The position numbers and the translations under genes are program-made. From Polytrichum commune (Eukaryota; Streptophyta; Polytrichopsida; Polytrichales; Polytrichaceae): 64,000 bases of DNA. This document shows positions 35,700 to 48,559 of the stretch, in pieces. Below the pieces are notes generated by a model. That model was not told the origin of the DNA. It did not search any database and worked only from the letters and a program-made list of their open reading frames with translations. Within the stretch, counting starts at the first letter, position 1. The number at the start of each line of letters is the position of its first letter. The DNA lies in NCBI GenBank assembly GCA_950295325.1, contig OX485807.1, positions 52,668,440-52,732,439 of the forward strand, read 5' to 3'.

Positions 35700-38600
35700 A
35701 ATTTTCGATTTGAAACTTGGGTGTTGTTTTTGTTCAGACAAACTCTGTAGTACATACACATGTAAATAAGAATGGAAACTATTACCTCATTGTTTGGAGC
35801 TTTATTTGCTTCAATGGTAGTCTGAGGATGTTGTATTTTCCCTGCTAGTTAAAATTTATAGAAGTCAACTACTGTAGTGTAATTAACATGAGAGGCGAGT
35901 GTATTCAGAATGATTAATCGAAAGAGATTTGAAACAGTTGACCTCAAGTTAGATGTGAATTGAAAAAGGATCGGAATGAGGCTATTGCAGTGCAGGCCCT
36001 TCATCAAGGTGATTGTTTTGTCCTCGATATATTTTATCTCTGTTCGTCAAAGCTCATTAATCAAAGAGAGAAGTGTAATGAAATAAAATTGATTTTCAAG
36101 TCCAGGAAGCCAAAAGGCTTATGGGACTAAAAGTACATCAAGATGGGGACAATGACGCTAATTCCCTAGAGTAACGGAGTGCATTGGTGTCGGTGAGATA
36201 GAGGCTAACATCAACTTCATCCAATTGGAAGAAAATCTTCGAGACTGTCTAGTACTAGATTTCGAAGTTAGGGAGGAAACCTATCTCTACTAGAGTTCTC
36301 TAGAGGGGACACTCCATCACAAAATGTGCGAAATGTGCGACAAGATTGCAAGAGAAAAAGTGGCATAATTTCTTATCTCTTCTTGGAATAGCTCACAGCA
36401 CATGGCTGTTTCTGTTCTTTTGATGTTCACAGAAAGTAGGTAGGTATGTGAAAATTCTGGTGATTCCTAGTGTAGGACGACATACTTAACTGACAACAAC
36501 TTTCCTCCCACTACATTTCTTTGAATCGTGCTCAACACCTTTTATAACCATACGTAGAGCTCAAGTCATTAATGGACTGCAAACTTGGAGATTAGTTCTT
36601 TCGCTACCAGATTGGTTATCTGCCTGACAAGTGAAGTCTCTACACGCCTACACACCTAGCTGTGTAGCCAGGGTGTTAATGGTGCCCAAAATCATGGCTT
36701 TTAATAAACTTACAACATAACACATTCGGTAACATCATGAGCAATGTGAAATGATCTAAACCCTCATCATAAATCTGGACTCTGCACATGGAGCATGCAT
36801 TTTGATATAAATGCTCATTGCTAGACCGATGCTCCACTACTAATATTATAATGTCTAAACAATCTCTAGTATGTGGTTCTGATCTTGCCATATGTATCCC
36901 ATTAAAGCATTCTAATATTTCCCTTGAGTGATATTGGACTGATTTGTAGGTTCAGGTCCTATAGAAACCATGAACTCTCCCCATCCAGGGCATGGTAATT
37001 ATAAAACCATGTAGAATGGATCAATGGGACATCCTCTTCAGTAAACATTGAATGGTGTGACACCATGATACTAAGGTAGAGGGACCTAATTCCAGCTTAG
37101 CAATAATTTGGACATCTATATTTGAGTCATACGTGGTTAGGGGTGGATCTAAGAACGGGCACCAAAAAGGCGCATTTGTAAAAGAGATTGGACTACATGT
37201 TCAAAATATACTAACCAATTTATGCTCAATAGTCAAGATGATTTTTTTGGGGGGGGGGGGGGTGGGTGGGACTAACATGACCACTTAATAAGCTCGAGAA
37301 TCATCACTTTGTTAGTGAATAAGGTATTCATATGAGCTCCGAAAACTATCAGGAAAACGGCTACGGGCATGATTTGGAATTGCTAATCATCTGGCACTAA
37401 TTGCGTGTTTCATATATTATGAGAAGTAGGTGCAGAGAGAATAGTATCTGCATAACACACGTCTATGTTACATGCGCAGGATGAAGCCAACTGAATTGGG
37501 TTTTGACCAGAACCAGGTCATCGTACCCGAGGGCAACTGTGTCAAAGGGAAGGGTGATATTCTTGGCACCTCTCACCAAGATTTTCCAATTTCAATTCTG
37601 ACCTTTGCAACCCATTGCAACCCGGAGAACTGGCCTGTGGTTCGTCCCCTTGGATTTACGCAACACCACAGATTCATTGCTGCAAGATTCTGCAAAAGAA
37701 GTTATAATCATGACCAGTCATTAGAGTAAACCCTGGCATACATGATTCTGATGCCGCTTGCACATTGAAAAATATGTATTAAAATCCCATGGACGACGAC
37801 TTCAATACTTCTGCATGTGACCGATAAAAGTGGCAATCTCATGGTGTCTAATTACCCGGGTTGGCAAACTATCTGTAGCATGTTGGGTTAGCCCCAGTTT
37901 GGATCTGAGCTCCTAATTTTTCTTGAAGATGCATCATTCAATTTTGGAGCTACTTCCACCTTATTGTAAACAATTACAGGCCCCTTTGAGATCTATGTGA
38001 CGAGTATCAGTGTCAAACCACTCATGGCAAAGGAGGGACAATTATCTACTAGCCTTTGGGTTGAGACGCGCATCCAAGATTCCAAGTGCCTTCAACAAGG
38101 GATTGGGAGCCATTAAGACTATACTGGTCGAACATCTTCACCAGTGATAACCTCTTCTCCTTGACATTTGACGAACTTGAAGACCCTGATTGTGTTAAGT
38201 CATGAGAACTGTGAAGGTAGATGGGTCTCAAATGGTTACTTCTTCTGACCAGCCCAAATCTCCTAGGATATGAAACACGCGATCAGCACAAGATGGTTAG
38301 CAAATCCAGATTGAGGTCGTAGCCACTTTCCTCATAATTTTCTGAGTTTATATGGGTATCTTATTTCAATATCAAAATGGAAATTCTCATGCTTGTTGAA
38401 TGGTCATATGGGGCTTCTCAATTATCTTGACTTTGAATTCCTAATGGTTAATGTATTATGAGCACAAAGTCCAATGTATTCTAAAGACTTGTCTTTTGAT
38501 GTTTGTTCTTAGATGCACATCTAACCATATACCACTCAAGGATAGGTCATTGATTAAGATTAGTAACCGAGTTAAGCATGTTTACTTTAGATTATGAATA

Positions 38601-40599
38601 AGGGGTGGGAGATGTAATGTCTACTAAGCTTCTAGTTGGGATGCACACCTTGCGTTTTGCTGGATGCTAAAACACCTCCATCGAGCTCTGGCCACCTAAG
38701 AACCTGGTGCCCCTTGCCCACGCATGAGTGCGCGGACTAGACTTTAGTAGTCTTGGTTGCGTTGCTGCCCATAGCTTGCATGACTATACAAAACCGTGGA
38801 CAGAACAAGCTCCAATGATGGTAGTCATCCTTTGAGCCATGGACCCTCTTTGGACTTTGGGAATGTTCCTTGCTCCCACCTCCTCGTTTCTACACGAGAT
38901 ATGCTAATGTGACATCCTAGAGTTTGATGGGCGTGCTTTAGCATCCGACTTTGGGAAGCTCCAACATATTGTGGTGATGTAGGCTCCTCCATGGAAGTCT
39001 AGCTTTTGGTCTTATAAGTAGTAGTAGCTCTGGAAGCAAAGCTCCCATGTATTGATATTGTGCTACTTTTGTCTTACAACTAATAATCAATATGTTGGTT
39101 GGAAGTCTTAGGGGAAGACTTGAGATCTTGAACGTACATTAGTTCCACCTTGACTAGAAAATTAGTGTGACCCACTCTAACTATTTCCGCCCATGCTAAT
39201 TTTCCACCACACTAATAAGATTGTTTAGTGTAGTTGCCAAGGAGTGTGTCAAGCCCCCTGTTTGGTAAAACGTCCTTGTTGGCACCGCGGTGAGCGGTAG
39301 GCCCTGCTCCTGAAAATACACATAAGTCATTGATTCAATATGGTAGTTTGAAGGAAAATCATTGTTTAATTGAATATAACATGTAAATGTTACACAAAGC
39401 CTGCATGTACATATATACATGTATTACACACTTGACATATATATTGCATAACACACACATCTGCTTATAAAAGCTGCTTTATATAACTTTGATTTAATTT
39501 GCAACTTCTTTGAATGACCCTTGAATCATGCCAAGTGATTGTTTAGAGGTTCAGATCATCCCAAGTGATAATTTCGAGTCTGTAATCTTTCCACTTGTAA
39601 CTTAGGGCCACTTCACACACGAGACTGAAAGCCCGTGACCATTACACTTCAAGCACTCTCATTGGTGGAAAAGGCGGAGCCGGCTCCAAGTTTGCTTCAT
39701 ACTACGCTTGAGGGACCAATGGAGTATGTGAATGCAAGATGGATGTAAAGTCTACATGGATTCCTACATGGCATCCAATGGATCATGTATCACGGTCACT
39801 CGAACAATTTTCAAAAACCACTTCTTGGAGGTAGACCTAACACAAAACCAGGAGACCATGGCACTCCGAACTATCTTACTATCTTACTATCATTTATTTA
39901 TTTATTAATGAAGCTTCTTGTACCCGCATAGCTAAAGACTAAAAACAACCAATCACAAGGGCTAGAGGTCACACTTTTAGAAATCCTACATTCTTGTCTC
40001 ATCTCTAGGTACCGATGAGAGGCTCACTTCTCGAGACTTCAAACCTCCGCTTCTGAACCGTGCCACGTTCTTTGCCAACTAGAATCGGGATTAGAGAGCG
40101 TTGATGGTGTGAAGGCCATGTTTTTAGAACAAACTTTCAGGCTAAGCTAAAGTCAGGTGGGAAGGGGGCATAAGTCAGATAACTGAGAATCAGAATCACA
40201 CGTGCACAGCCGAGCTATCACATAAACATGTAAATTAGTGAAGGTGCAATGGAGCTGAGTGTAAGGTGGTTAGGCTTGGTTCAGTAACTACTTGTAAATT
40301 AGGTAAAGCCTGGCCACTTAGTGTAAGGTAGGATTATCATCTGCTCTAAGTTGGCAAGTTGACATGCTCTGGTTAACACACGATGATGATATGAGGTGGC
40401 TAAGAGGATTTTCTCACCAAGAGGTGGCCACTCAGGTCAGAGGATGCAATCCTTTGGAAGAAATCATTCGAAAGTGTCATCATAGACACAATAGCCATCG
40501 TTTTGATGAGAAAATACATTTGAGTGGCTAAAAGTCATGCATACCATAGGGTGAAGGGAGGTCACAAGCATGGTATATTCTTCAAGTGTCACAATGCAA
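35700..40599. other. Intergenic; R1 copy, G14 run, possible solo LTR, MITE fragment
   Basis: No gene recognised. Dispersed repeat R1 lies at about 37130-37440 and contains G14 at 37249-37262. The stretch 38613-39090 has LTR-like composition (TG start, CTTATAAGTAG box, CAA-rich end), but no target duplication was found. 39040-39233 is a fragment of the MITE at 18842, keeping the TTTAGTGTAG end. Confidence 0.45.
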
Positions 40600-41450
40600 A
40601 ACACTCTATAGCACACTTCGCAGGTTCCCAGCATCACAACTCAGATGGTACATGCACAATATGCACTGATTTTCCATTTCACAAAGTTCTCATTCAAGAT
40701 AGACATCAAGACCTGCTGACTGATGAGGAGGGTGAGTGTGAAAATGTGAACTGTTGAAGAGGCGGGACAAAACTTGGGAGAATTTAAACTTCGCTCTATC
40801 CCAAAAAGTCTACAAACATACTCACAATTAATTTCGGAAAACACAACTTATGCGAAAAGATGCAATCCATTGCATACTTCAGATGTTCCCAGACATAAAA
40901 TACAGTGATACACGTACATGATAGTTTCACTTTCAGTTTTACAACGTAAGTTCTCATAAAAGAAGATTTTAGGTCCACATCAGAACGTGCTGATTGATGA
41001 GAAGGCGGGTGAATACATATGAGAAGCTGGATACGGTAAATAGAAATTTTGGTGAATTTGCATCCCAACCACACACTCTACAAGCTCACAACAATTTCAA
41101 CGCAATCAACGCGACTATCATGGTACAAATGAAGGGTTCCAAAGCATACTTCAGATGTTCCTAGAAACAACATGTCACGATGATACACATGCAAGATGGT
41201 TTCATTTTTAATTTTACAAAGTAAGTTCTCATTTCAGGAGATCCAAGATACACATCAAAACCTGCTGATTGATGAGGGAGGGTGAGTGAGCATAGTATGA
41301 GCTGCTGGAGAGGGGGAAAAAAACCGTGGTCCAATTTGTAACTTACTTCCAACCAAACCATACACTCTACAAACTTACTCTCGACAATTTCGACGGATTA
41401 GAGGAGAAAGAAAGATATTTTCAATCATGGTACAAATGGAGCGAGCATGC
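40600..41450. repeat. Three tandem ~265-bp repeats in the 3' flank of Lhca3
   Basis: Copies begin near 40614, 40876 and 41149. Shared ordered blocks: CATACTTCAGATGTTCC, GATACACRTRCA, TTTCACTTTCAGTTTTACAA-like, AAGTTCTCAT, ACATCAAAACCTGCTGATTG-like, and GATGAGGGAGGGTGAGTG. The last copy ends about 20 bp before the Lhca3 stop, so part may be 3' UTR. Confidence 0.75.
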
Positions 41451-41469
41451 CTTTCCTTCACGTGAGTCC

Positions 41470-43922
41470 CTAGTGAATTTTCAAGTTGGTGAGCACGTTG
41501 TTGTGCACGGGGTCAGCCAAATGGTCGAGCAAGTTCTGGAAAGGTCCCACGCCGGTGAAGATGGCCTGGATGAAGTATCCCAAAATTGCAAGCATGGCAA
41601 GTCGTCCATTCTTCACCTCCTTGATCTTCAGATCCTTCATCTCCTTCTCGTTCTTGCCGAACCCGAGGAAGTTGAAGAATGGGCCTCCGGGGTAAGCAGG
41701 GTTTCCAGAGCCTCCCAAAAACTTCTCAAAGCCCAAGAAGTATTGCTTGCCCATGGATCCGGGCTTGTAGTAGTCTTGTGCACGGCGATGCTCGGCGAAT
41801 CCCATAAGTGCAATCTCCAACACGAATAGTGTGTATGGGTCAGCCCAGTAGCTGTATGTGCCGACGGGGGGAATGACTCCGGTCTTGAACCAAGGCAGTG
41901 CGGTCTCTTGGGGGATGAGCCCAATTCGGCCAAGAATCTCTGGGGCGATGGCACCTGCAGCTCCGAGCATGGCAAATCGCCCGTTGATGATCTCGGCGTA
42001 GGTTAGCCAGTTGGGGTCAATGAAGCCACCGGCGCCCTCAGGGTCCATCAAACCCAAGGGGTCGAAGCCGTAGTCACCGGGCAAACTGGAGTAGAGGAGA
42101 ACAGATTCCAAGTCCACATGTTAGTAGATTGTGGGGCTCTCAATGCATCAATCATCAACAATCTAAGGGTGGTACAGTTTAAGGGGTTTGGAAGCTTTAA
42201 ATTCACAATCTTCGAACTAGCTGCCATGCAAGAAGACAAGTATGTGAGTCATCATGTGAGAAATAAATGGCAACTTACGTTCCATCAAGGTAAGATAGAC
42301 TTTGCTTGGAGGCGAAGATGAGGGCCCTGTCTGAACCCTGCAAGTGCACCGATATGTCAATCTCGGAAGCAAATGGAGGCCATTTCAGAGAGTGTAAGCA
42401 TCTATTTGATTCATTCCTGTAGGAATCTATCACTTTACAGCGTTAAGTGCCCAGATCTCACAAGCATTACCAAATGCAGGTGTCAAGACTTCATTGACAG
42501 AAATATCTCCTCAGATATTCCTACAATATTTTTCTAAGATGCGAGTCGGAAGTTTCGGCCCGGCTTGAGTCAAGTATGCACATCATCCAATCAGACATAC
42601 ACTACATTTCGAGCCCGACACTTTCATCATTTGCAAACTGTCAGAACGAGACGCACCATAACTCAAAATTCACAACCCAACCCAGCCACACTACGTCAAA
42701 TTCCTCTAGCCAAGTTTCGCATAGAACACCCAGCCCATCTCGGCCAGCTGTTCAGTTTCAAAACAGTAAGCACGGTAGGACGAACCATAGCCTACAATTA
42801 TGTACAACTCAACCTAAGAGTCCTCTCTCAGATTCTAGCACACGCTACGCACAGGGTTTCATAGAAACATGAAGTTCAATGTACATCCATACACACACGC
42901 AACCCAGTTCCAGCAGCTGGCAGCCATTGGGCTGCATGCAAGCCAGAACCGCAAAGTAATCGAACTGGGACACTAAATTCGGGAACGGCTTCAACTCCGA
43001 GACTTAAGAGCGTCGCTAAATCTACATATGGACAACCTGACCCGCCTCGGCAGTTCCACCAATTTCCAAACCGTGAGATTGCAACAACCCATAATCCAAA
43101 AAAATCACAGCTAGACTGAACATAACACTCCCCCCCCCCCCGATGTCGGAACCGCTCCCCGACTGTACTTAGTACGGAGTGGAGAAGTTTATAATGTCTT
43201 TTTGGTGCGCAGCGAGTGCAATTTAGTAGAACTCCACATGAAACGTAGAGAACTTGTCAAGGAGCTAAGTAATGAATGCCAAATTCAGGCCACCAAAATA
43301 ATCCCAGAACCCCAGAGTATCCACAACCCTACCCACGCCAAACAACCCTCCCAAAGTTTCTACTCCTCACAATGTGAAGGGATTTCGGATTTCTCCTTAG
43401 CTCGGATTGAGCGCAATGTACTAAAACTTCACATGAAACTCGAGGAGCTAGATAAGCGAGACAATACGTCAAATTCAAGCCAAAAAAGGTGCGCACGAAA
43501 CTTAAGAGCCTTGAAGGGCAAACCAAGACATGTCAAATTCATACCACAGAACAACCCATAACCTCAAAAATTTACAACCCAACCCACACCACCAACCCTT
43601 CCTAAGATTCTCTAAGACACAAAGTGAGGGAGTTTCCGGTTTCCTCTTAGCGCGAACTAAATGCAATGCAGTGTAATAACTTCATATGGAACTCGAGGAG
43701 ATAGATACACGAGACACAATTCTATGAAATTGAAACATTGCGCACCTTGGTAGGGGATGGCAAGCCGGAGCCGGCCCTGACAACCAGCGACGAGCCGGCC
43801 GCGCGGTGCGACACCAAAGGTGCGAAGGAGGCAACCTTGGCCCCCAGGAAGCGGGAGTCGCGGCTCGCTCCCACGCAGGGGGCGGCGGCCACCAATGCCC
43901 TCGCAGCCGCAGCGGTCGCCAT
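41470..43922 (-). CDS. Photosystem I light-harvesting chlorophyll a/b protein, Lhca3 type
   Basis: Nuclear-encoded thylakoid antenna protein that binds chlorophyll and passes energy to photosystem I. Exons 43922-43746, 42337-42279 and 42085-41470 join in frame to 283 residues. The ATG at 43922 opens a chloroplast transit peptide ([20 protein letters not shown]). Then come [28 protein letters not shown], helix [21 protein letters not shown], helix [21 protein letters not shown] and helix [20 protein letters not shown], ending [17 protein letters not shown]. In helix B an Asn (about residue 113) replaces the usual His chlorophyll ligand; in Lhca3 and Lhca4 this is linked to red-shifted chlorophyll. 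The last exon matches Lhca3 over its whole length. Intron 1 is 1.4 kb and repeat-bearing. Confidence 0.94.
43080..43740. repeat. Degenerate tandem repeats and C12 run in Lhca3 intron 1
   Basis: Three related units with landmarks at 43235, 43430 and 43683 (CACATGAAAC, CACATGAAACTCGAGGAGC, CATATGGAACTCGAGGAG). Each is preceded by AACCCWACCCAC and an AATGTGAAGGGATTTCGG-like block. A C12 run lies at 43130-43141. Units are about 195-250 bp. Confidence 0.7.
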
Positions 43923-46315
43923 GGTCACAACAGCACTACTAACAAATCCCCCCCTTCCTCCTCGTCCTCCGCTGCTGCTGCTGCGGCGCTGCGAGGCCGG
44001 CGATCACTTGGTTCCAAAGTAGGTGGATGCGAGGCTGGCTTGCGATGTTGGAGTGGCAGTGGCAGTGGCGGAGGCGCAGGCGGGATGGATGCTTACTACA
44101 ATGGCACCCTTTGGCTAGTAGAGTGTGCAATCCGCAGGGTGCGCACACAGCCAATCTTGGGCCGCCTCCATCGCCTTATCCACAATCCTCCCCCTGCGTC
44201 GCCGCCGTCGATCGCCTGCGAGCTGCCCAGATCTCATCCGCCTCGCGGATTGGCCTCCCCCCTCGGCCCCAATCAGCGCCTCGCTCCCGCTTATCTTCTC
44301 GCCTCGCTTTGCTTTGCTTTGCTACAACACATCCCATGGCCCCATTAACTTACCTCATTTGCCATGCCCCCCCCCCCCACCCCTCTCCATCTCCCCCCAC
44401 ACTGCATAACTCCCCAAATTCAACACATAACTTACTTCAAGGCCACCCATGCCTCATTCGGCCACCCATCTTACCATCGGACAACACACGTGTGGTTTAG
44501 AAGAGATTGAACCGTGTACGTGCTCAAACTAGCTTCAATAGTCGGCATAATTGGGGGACTTAGATCACCATTCCATGAGCACGAGGAATGTTCACTTTGG
44601 TATTGAATAAATACCAAAGAACTTGTAGTACATAAAAAATTTTACTTGATAAATCAGAATCTCCAATTGGTGTATGTGATCCTTGCGCATAACATAGCTC
44701 ATCCAAGAAAAAATCGAGTTGATTGGACTCAAATAGCTTCAGATATGCAATCCCCAAATAAATAGCAAAAACCACATCTCAAGATAGTTTAACACTAGCC
44801 AAAGTTTCATGTTCCACACATTCCAAAAATTCTCAAGGCCATGGATGAATGATTATACTAAACATTCCACCTCTCAAATACTTGTCGTGAAGATTCCAAT
44901 GATGGGGAGCTTCAAGTCTGAGGTGGGAGCCAAATCATCATTAGGGGACACCACCATGAATATTAGGTGGCAACCCTCTTTGGGTCCCGGGAGCATTGGG
45001 AGGGTTATAAAAACATAGAATCTTCACTTTGATAATGAATAAAGCATTCATATGACTCATATAACCAAAACATATGAGAAAGTGGCTATAGGCATGACTT
45101 GGATTTGCTACTCATCTCACACTAATTGCGTATTTCATATCCTACAAGAAATGCATGTTTAAGGCATGCTTATTGTACGTAAGATGGGCTCACCTAAACC
45201 AACATATATGTACCACCATCATATATCCAAAGGTTCCAAATGTATGATTGTGGACCATGTACATGGTTTTAGTTTAAGATTGAGTGTTGGTTCTAGGTAT
45301 GCGTGCCTTAACCCCTCACTTCCGAAGCAACCATTTTTTGGGTTGATGAATGATTTCTTCCCTACATCAACTCCACCTACATTATTCATTCACAATCGAA
45401 ATACCTATAAACATCAAGCCAACATCCATATTCTAATCATAGACACCTAAGCCATGCAATTTGTAAATGACTAGAATGTGCAAAAATATTTCGAAGTGGG
45501 AAGTGCTCATGTTTTTGTTATGTTAGGAGCTCATGTGAGGGTGTTCATTCCAATGAATAGTTGTCACTTCATTACAAATTTTGCATGAACATCAAGGATG
45601 TTTATTTTGGTAAAATTGAAATGCTTTTTGATGTTCATGTAAACAAGGTCTCTATGCTCACATAAATCATTTAGTTTAGTATTTGGACACTCTCAAAATT
45701 TGAAGAAATTCTTTGCATATATGTGGTTAGAATATAGGACAGTTTATATACTCCAAATGCAAGGTAGCTAGCCTATTGTGGTTTGCACATTTTAGCATGA
45801 GGATTTTTGAGATGCTCAACTATTGAGTTGTTCCCATCTATTAGAGCACACAAACATTCCGCTCATTTTCCAAGTGAATTTGATTAGTCAAAGGTATTTC
45901 TTAAGGGATAAAACATTGCATTTTCTTGTGCATCCCTTCCTTCAATTGTTGCAACCTAGAAAACTGAAAGGTTATTCATGGCCATTTCTCCCCACAAATT
46001 AGCTCATCTCCCATACTGCAAAATCCCACAAATAAATCCCACTTTAACCTCAAAACTTGTCCATGAAATTTCCACAATCAACATTGAGTGAATGCACTCA
46101 AAACAACCCTTTCATAGGCTTGGGAAGTTATGGATTAAGTGGCCTTAAATTGGACATTTTAAACCCTTGCATTCACTTCTCTCTCTCAAGATATTAAATG
46201 CATGATTGAGATGAGATGATTAGCAGCTTCAAAGTGAGGTTGTAATCAAAGTGTTGAAATTCGGGTACCGTAAACATGTATGTGCAAAAGTGGATGGAAA
46301 CGGACCCGAGGGTAA
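43923..46315. other. Lhca3 upstream region and intergenic DNA
   Basis: The first ~550 bases are GC- and CT-rich and lie upstream of Lhca3; open stretches on the plus strand there look like composition effects. A C12 run is at 44367-44378. From about 44500 on the DNA is AT-rich; a weak R1 copy lies at about 44990-45160. No gene recognised. Confidence 0.45.
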
Positions 46316-46758
46316 GGGCCGCTTTACACTACAATGGAGAAGTGTACCGGTTGGTCAAGAATTTTCGCCCAAGACATGGTTGTTTGAGGCGAGGGATGGT
46401 ATGCCGGAGAAGATGAAAAGACAATAAAATAATGCCTTAAGAAATCTTGACCGGCCGTAGTGTAACCACCTACAGGAGAAGTGTATTGGACAACTTCACC
46501 AAGAGGAGAAGTCCACCAGACTACTTCAAAAAACGGTCAAAGCCGGCCATAGTAGAAACCTTACCCCCTAAATGACCATTGTATTGATATTTAAAAATAT
46601 ATTTGATAAAAAAATAAAATTTATATGGCAATGTTTTAGAACTTCTTTCATGACAACAATTTATTTCAAAATGATCCACCTCTATAAATCATCCAAATTA
46701 AGGTAAATAAGTAGGTAACATTATCTTCTTATTGATTTTTAAAGAAATTACATGTTGG

Positions 46759-47516
46759 TATAGTCTAACCTCGTTAATACGACACTCATTTATACGACAC
46801 CCTCAATATTACAACACATTTTTACGAGACCAAACTTTTTAGTTCAAAACTCCTTCTTTTATACGACTACAACACTTGATAATGCAACATATAGAATCTT
46901 CATTTTGTCATATTAAAGAGGTAGTTAATGCTAGAATTCCTTTCATCTATACAATGTACATCTAAAATACATCCATTTCCACTTGGAATCCACTTGGGAA
47001 CTTCACTTATTGTTAGGAACTTAATGGTAATTAGGGTTACTAGTGTAGAATGGACATAGTTAGGGTGAGAGTGGCCTCATGCCTAGTATGTTGCCTTGTA
47101 CACGGGTGATATAATATCACCAGTATCTAAACGTCATGCATCATTGTTGTCTAGTTTCTTATTAGAGAACTCTTTATATTTTGGTGTTAATGAAATTATT
47201 AGTTTCAAAAAGTTAGATGGGAATTTAGATAAGATGACAGTTGCTAACTTGGGTAGGCAACACCAAAGATCTTTGGACTCTTATATTAAGAGTTCTTGAG
47301 AATATTTGTAATTTTTTGGAGTTATAAGTTATTATTTCATACCATCTATATTGCTTAAACTTGTTGTATATATATTTTAAGCTCATATTACTTATGTTTT
47401 CATATTCCCTCAATAATATGACAACTTTACGTCATTTTTCATATTAATGAGAAGACGACAACTCGATAATACTACTTTTTTGTATTTCCCAAAAATTTCA
47501 TACTAAAGAGGGAGAA
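46759..47516 (+). mobile_element. Pogo/Tigger-like remnant
   Basis: The left side reads GTCTAACCTCGTTAATACGA, with further ATACGACACCCTC-type subterminal repeats. The right side carries the reverse complement of CCTCTTTAGTATGAAA-like sequence. ACCTCGTTAATACGAC is the familiar start of pogo/Tigger elements. A 67-codon plus-strand stretch at 47096-47299 ends RQHQRSLDSYIKSS, like the C-terminal tail of such transposases. Boundaries approximate. Confidence 0.45.
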
Positions 47517-47535
47517 AAATAATGCAGAGATTTCT

Positions 47536-47950
47536 CTCGGGCCACCACACCCCCTTACACCACATGCGATAAAAGTTTGCTACCCTATATTATATGCCAT
47601 GTATAATTTTAAAATTTATGATATTTTTTCTACTTATGCATAACCATTGATAATATCTTTTTTATATTTTTTTGATATTTTTAGGCATCTTAGTTTTTGT
47701 AATAATTGTTTCAATTCAATTTTGTGTCATTCTAGTTAGAAACAGTATGTTTTATTTTATTTCTAAAAAATCATCAAATTTGGTTACCATTTTTTACTAT
47801 GTAATAGATACCGTGTATATCTACTCATGAAAAAGAATTGATTAAATTTTGACTTATTTTGGTGATGCTATATGTAAAAAGTAAATTTGTTTTATCGCAC
47901 GTGGTGTTCAACTTGACAATGGAGTGCACCACCCCCCCCCCCCCCCCGAG
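47536..47950. mobile_element. hAT-like MITE, family A copy 2 (415 bp, inverted)
   Basis: Reverse-complement relative of 12885-13293, with the same GTGGTGT-CAACTTGACAATG arm. Flanked by the 8-bp direct repeat AGATTTCT at 47528-47535 and 47951-47958. Its right terminal repeat has a C16 run (47932-47947) where copy 1 has only four C. Confidence 0.85.
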
Positions 47951-48559
47951 AGATTTCTCTAAGGAAGAAATATTTTATTGAGATTGGAGTTCTCCGGAGG
48001 CCAAGTTTCTTGTCCGAGGCTTTGAGGTTGCCCAGGAAACTTGACCTCCGGAGAACTCCCCTTGGAAAAAGTGTTGCCACGTTGCCAACCATGTCATTAT
48101 TTCATCCATGTACAAAGTTCTCCACCAAAGGACTCTTGGCCGTAGTGTAAACCACCACCGGACAAGAGTGTCGCTCTCAACCAATCAAATTTTAGAATTC
48201 CCCTAGAATTCTTGACCGGAGGACTTCTCCACTGTAGTGTAAAGCGGCCCTAAGTTATATACATGCCACATAACTGGGCCAAACACTATTGGGTCGGATA
48301 GGTCCAGGTCAAGACCAAGCGCCTAACCATACTAGGGTTGTGTTAAAAATTGAGCACTTCCTGAGACCAGTGTTGTGGCTCGGAACACAACTCCAACAAC
48401 AATCATCAAATACTCCACCCATCTACATTAAACATTCTACTAATGGCCTACCAAATCACATAATTGTACTACTCCTCAACACTTACATGCCCAACACAAC
48501 TCACACAATATAACTCGCCACACAATCGCGACATAATCTTCGGCTCATTTGACTAGCAA

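Larger units (their letters stand above)
46316..48250. mobile_element. PIF/Harbinger-like element (1,935 bp) with nested insertions
   Basis: Inverted ends: left GGGCCGCTTTACACTACAAT, right ...TGTAGTGTAAAGCGGCCC; similarity continues for about 50 bp with GGAGAAGT and GTCAAGAATT. The 3-bp flank TAA is repeated at 46313-46315 and 48251-48253. GGG-type ends and a TAA/TTA 3-bp duplication are typical of PIF/Harbinger. The internal motif GGCCGTAGTGTAA also recurs in inverted positions near 46452 and 48139. No transposase frame was seen. It holds a pogo-like piece and a hAT-like MITE. Confidence 0.72.

Noticed and set aside
38613-39090. Solo LTR
   Set aside because: Composition and a TATA-like box are suggestive, but no 5-bp target duplication or clean TG...CA boundaries were found.
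41326-41829. Plus-strand 167-codon frame opposite Lhca3
   Set aside because: Antisense shadow of the conserved Lhca3 exon.
43738-44500. Long open plus-strand stretches rich in Ala, Pro and Arg upstream of Lhca3
   Set aside because: They lie antisense to the transit-peptide exon and in GC-rich upstream DNA; they overlap each other in different frames and show no domain.
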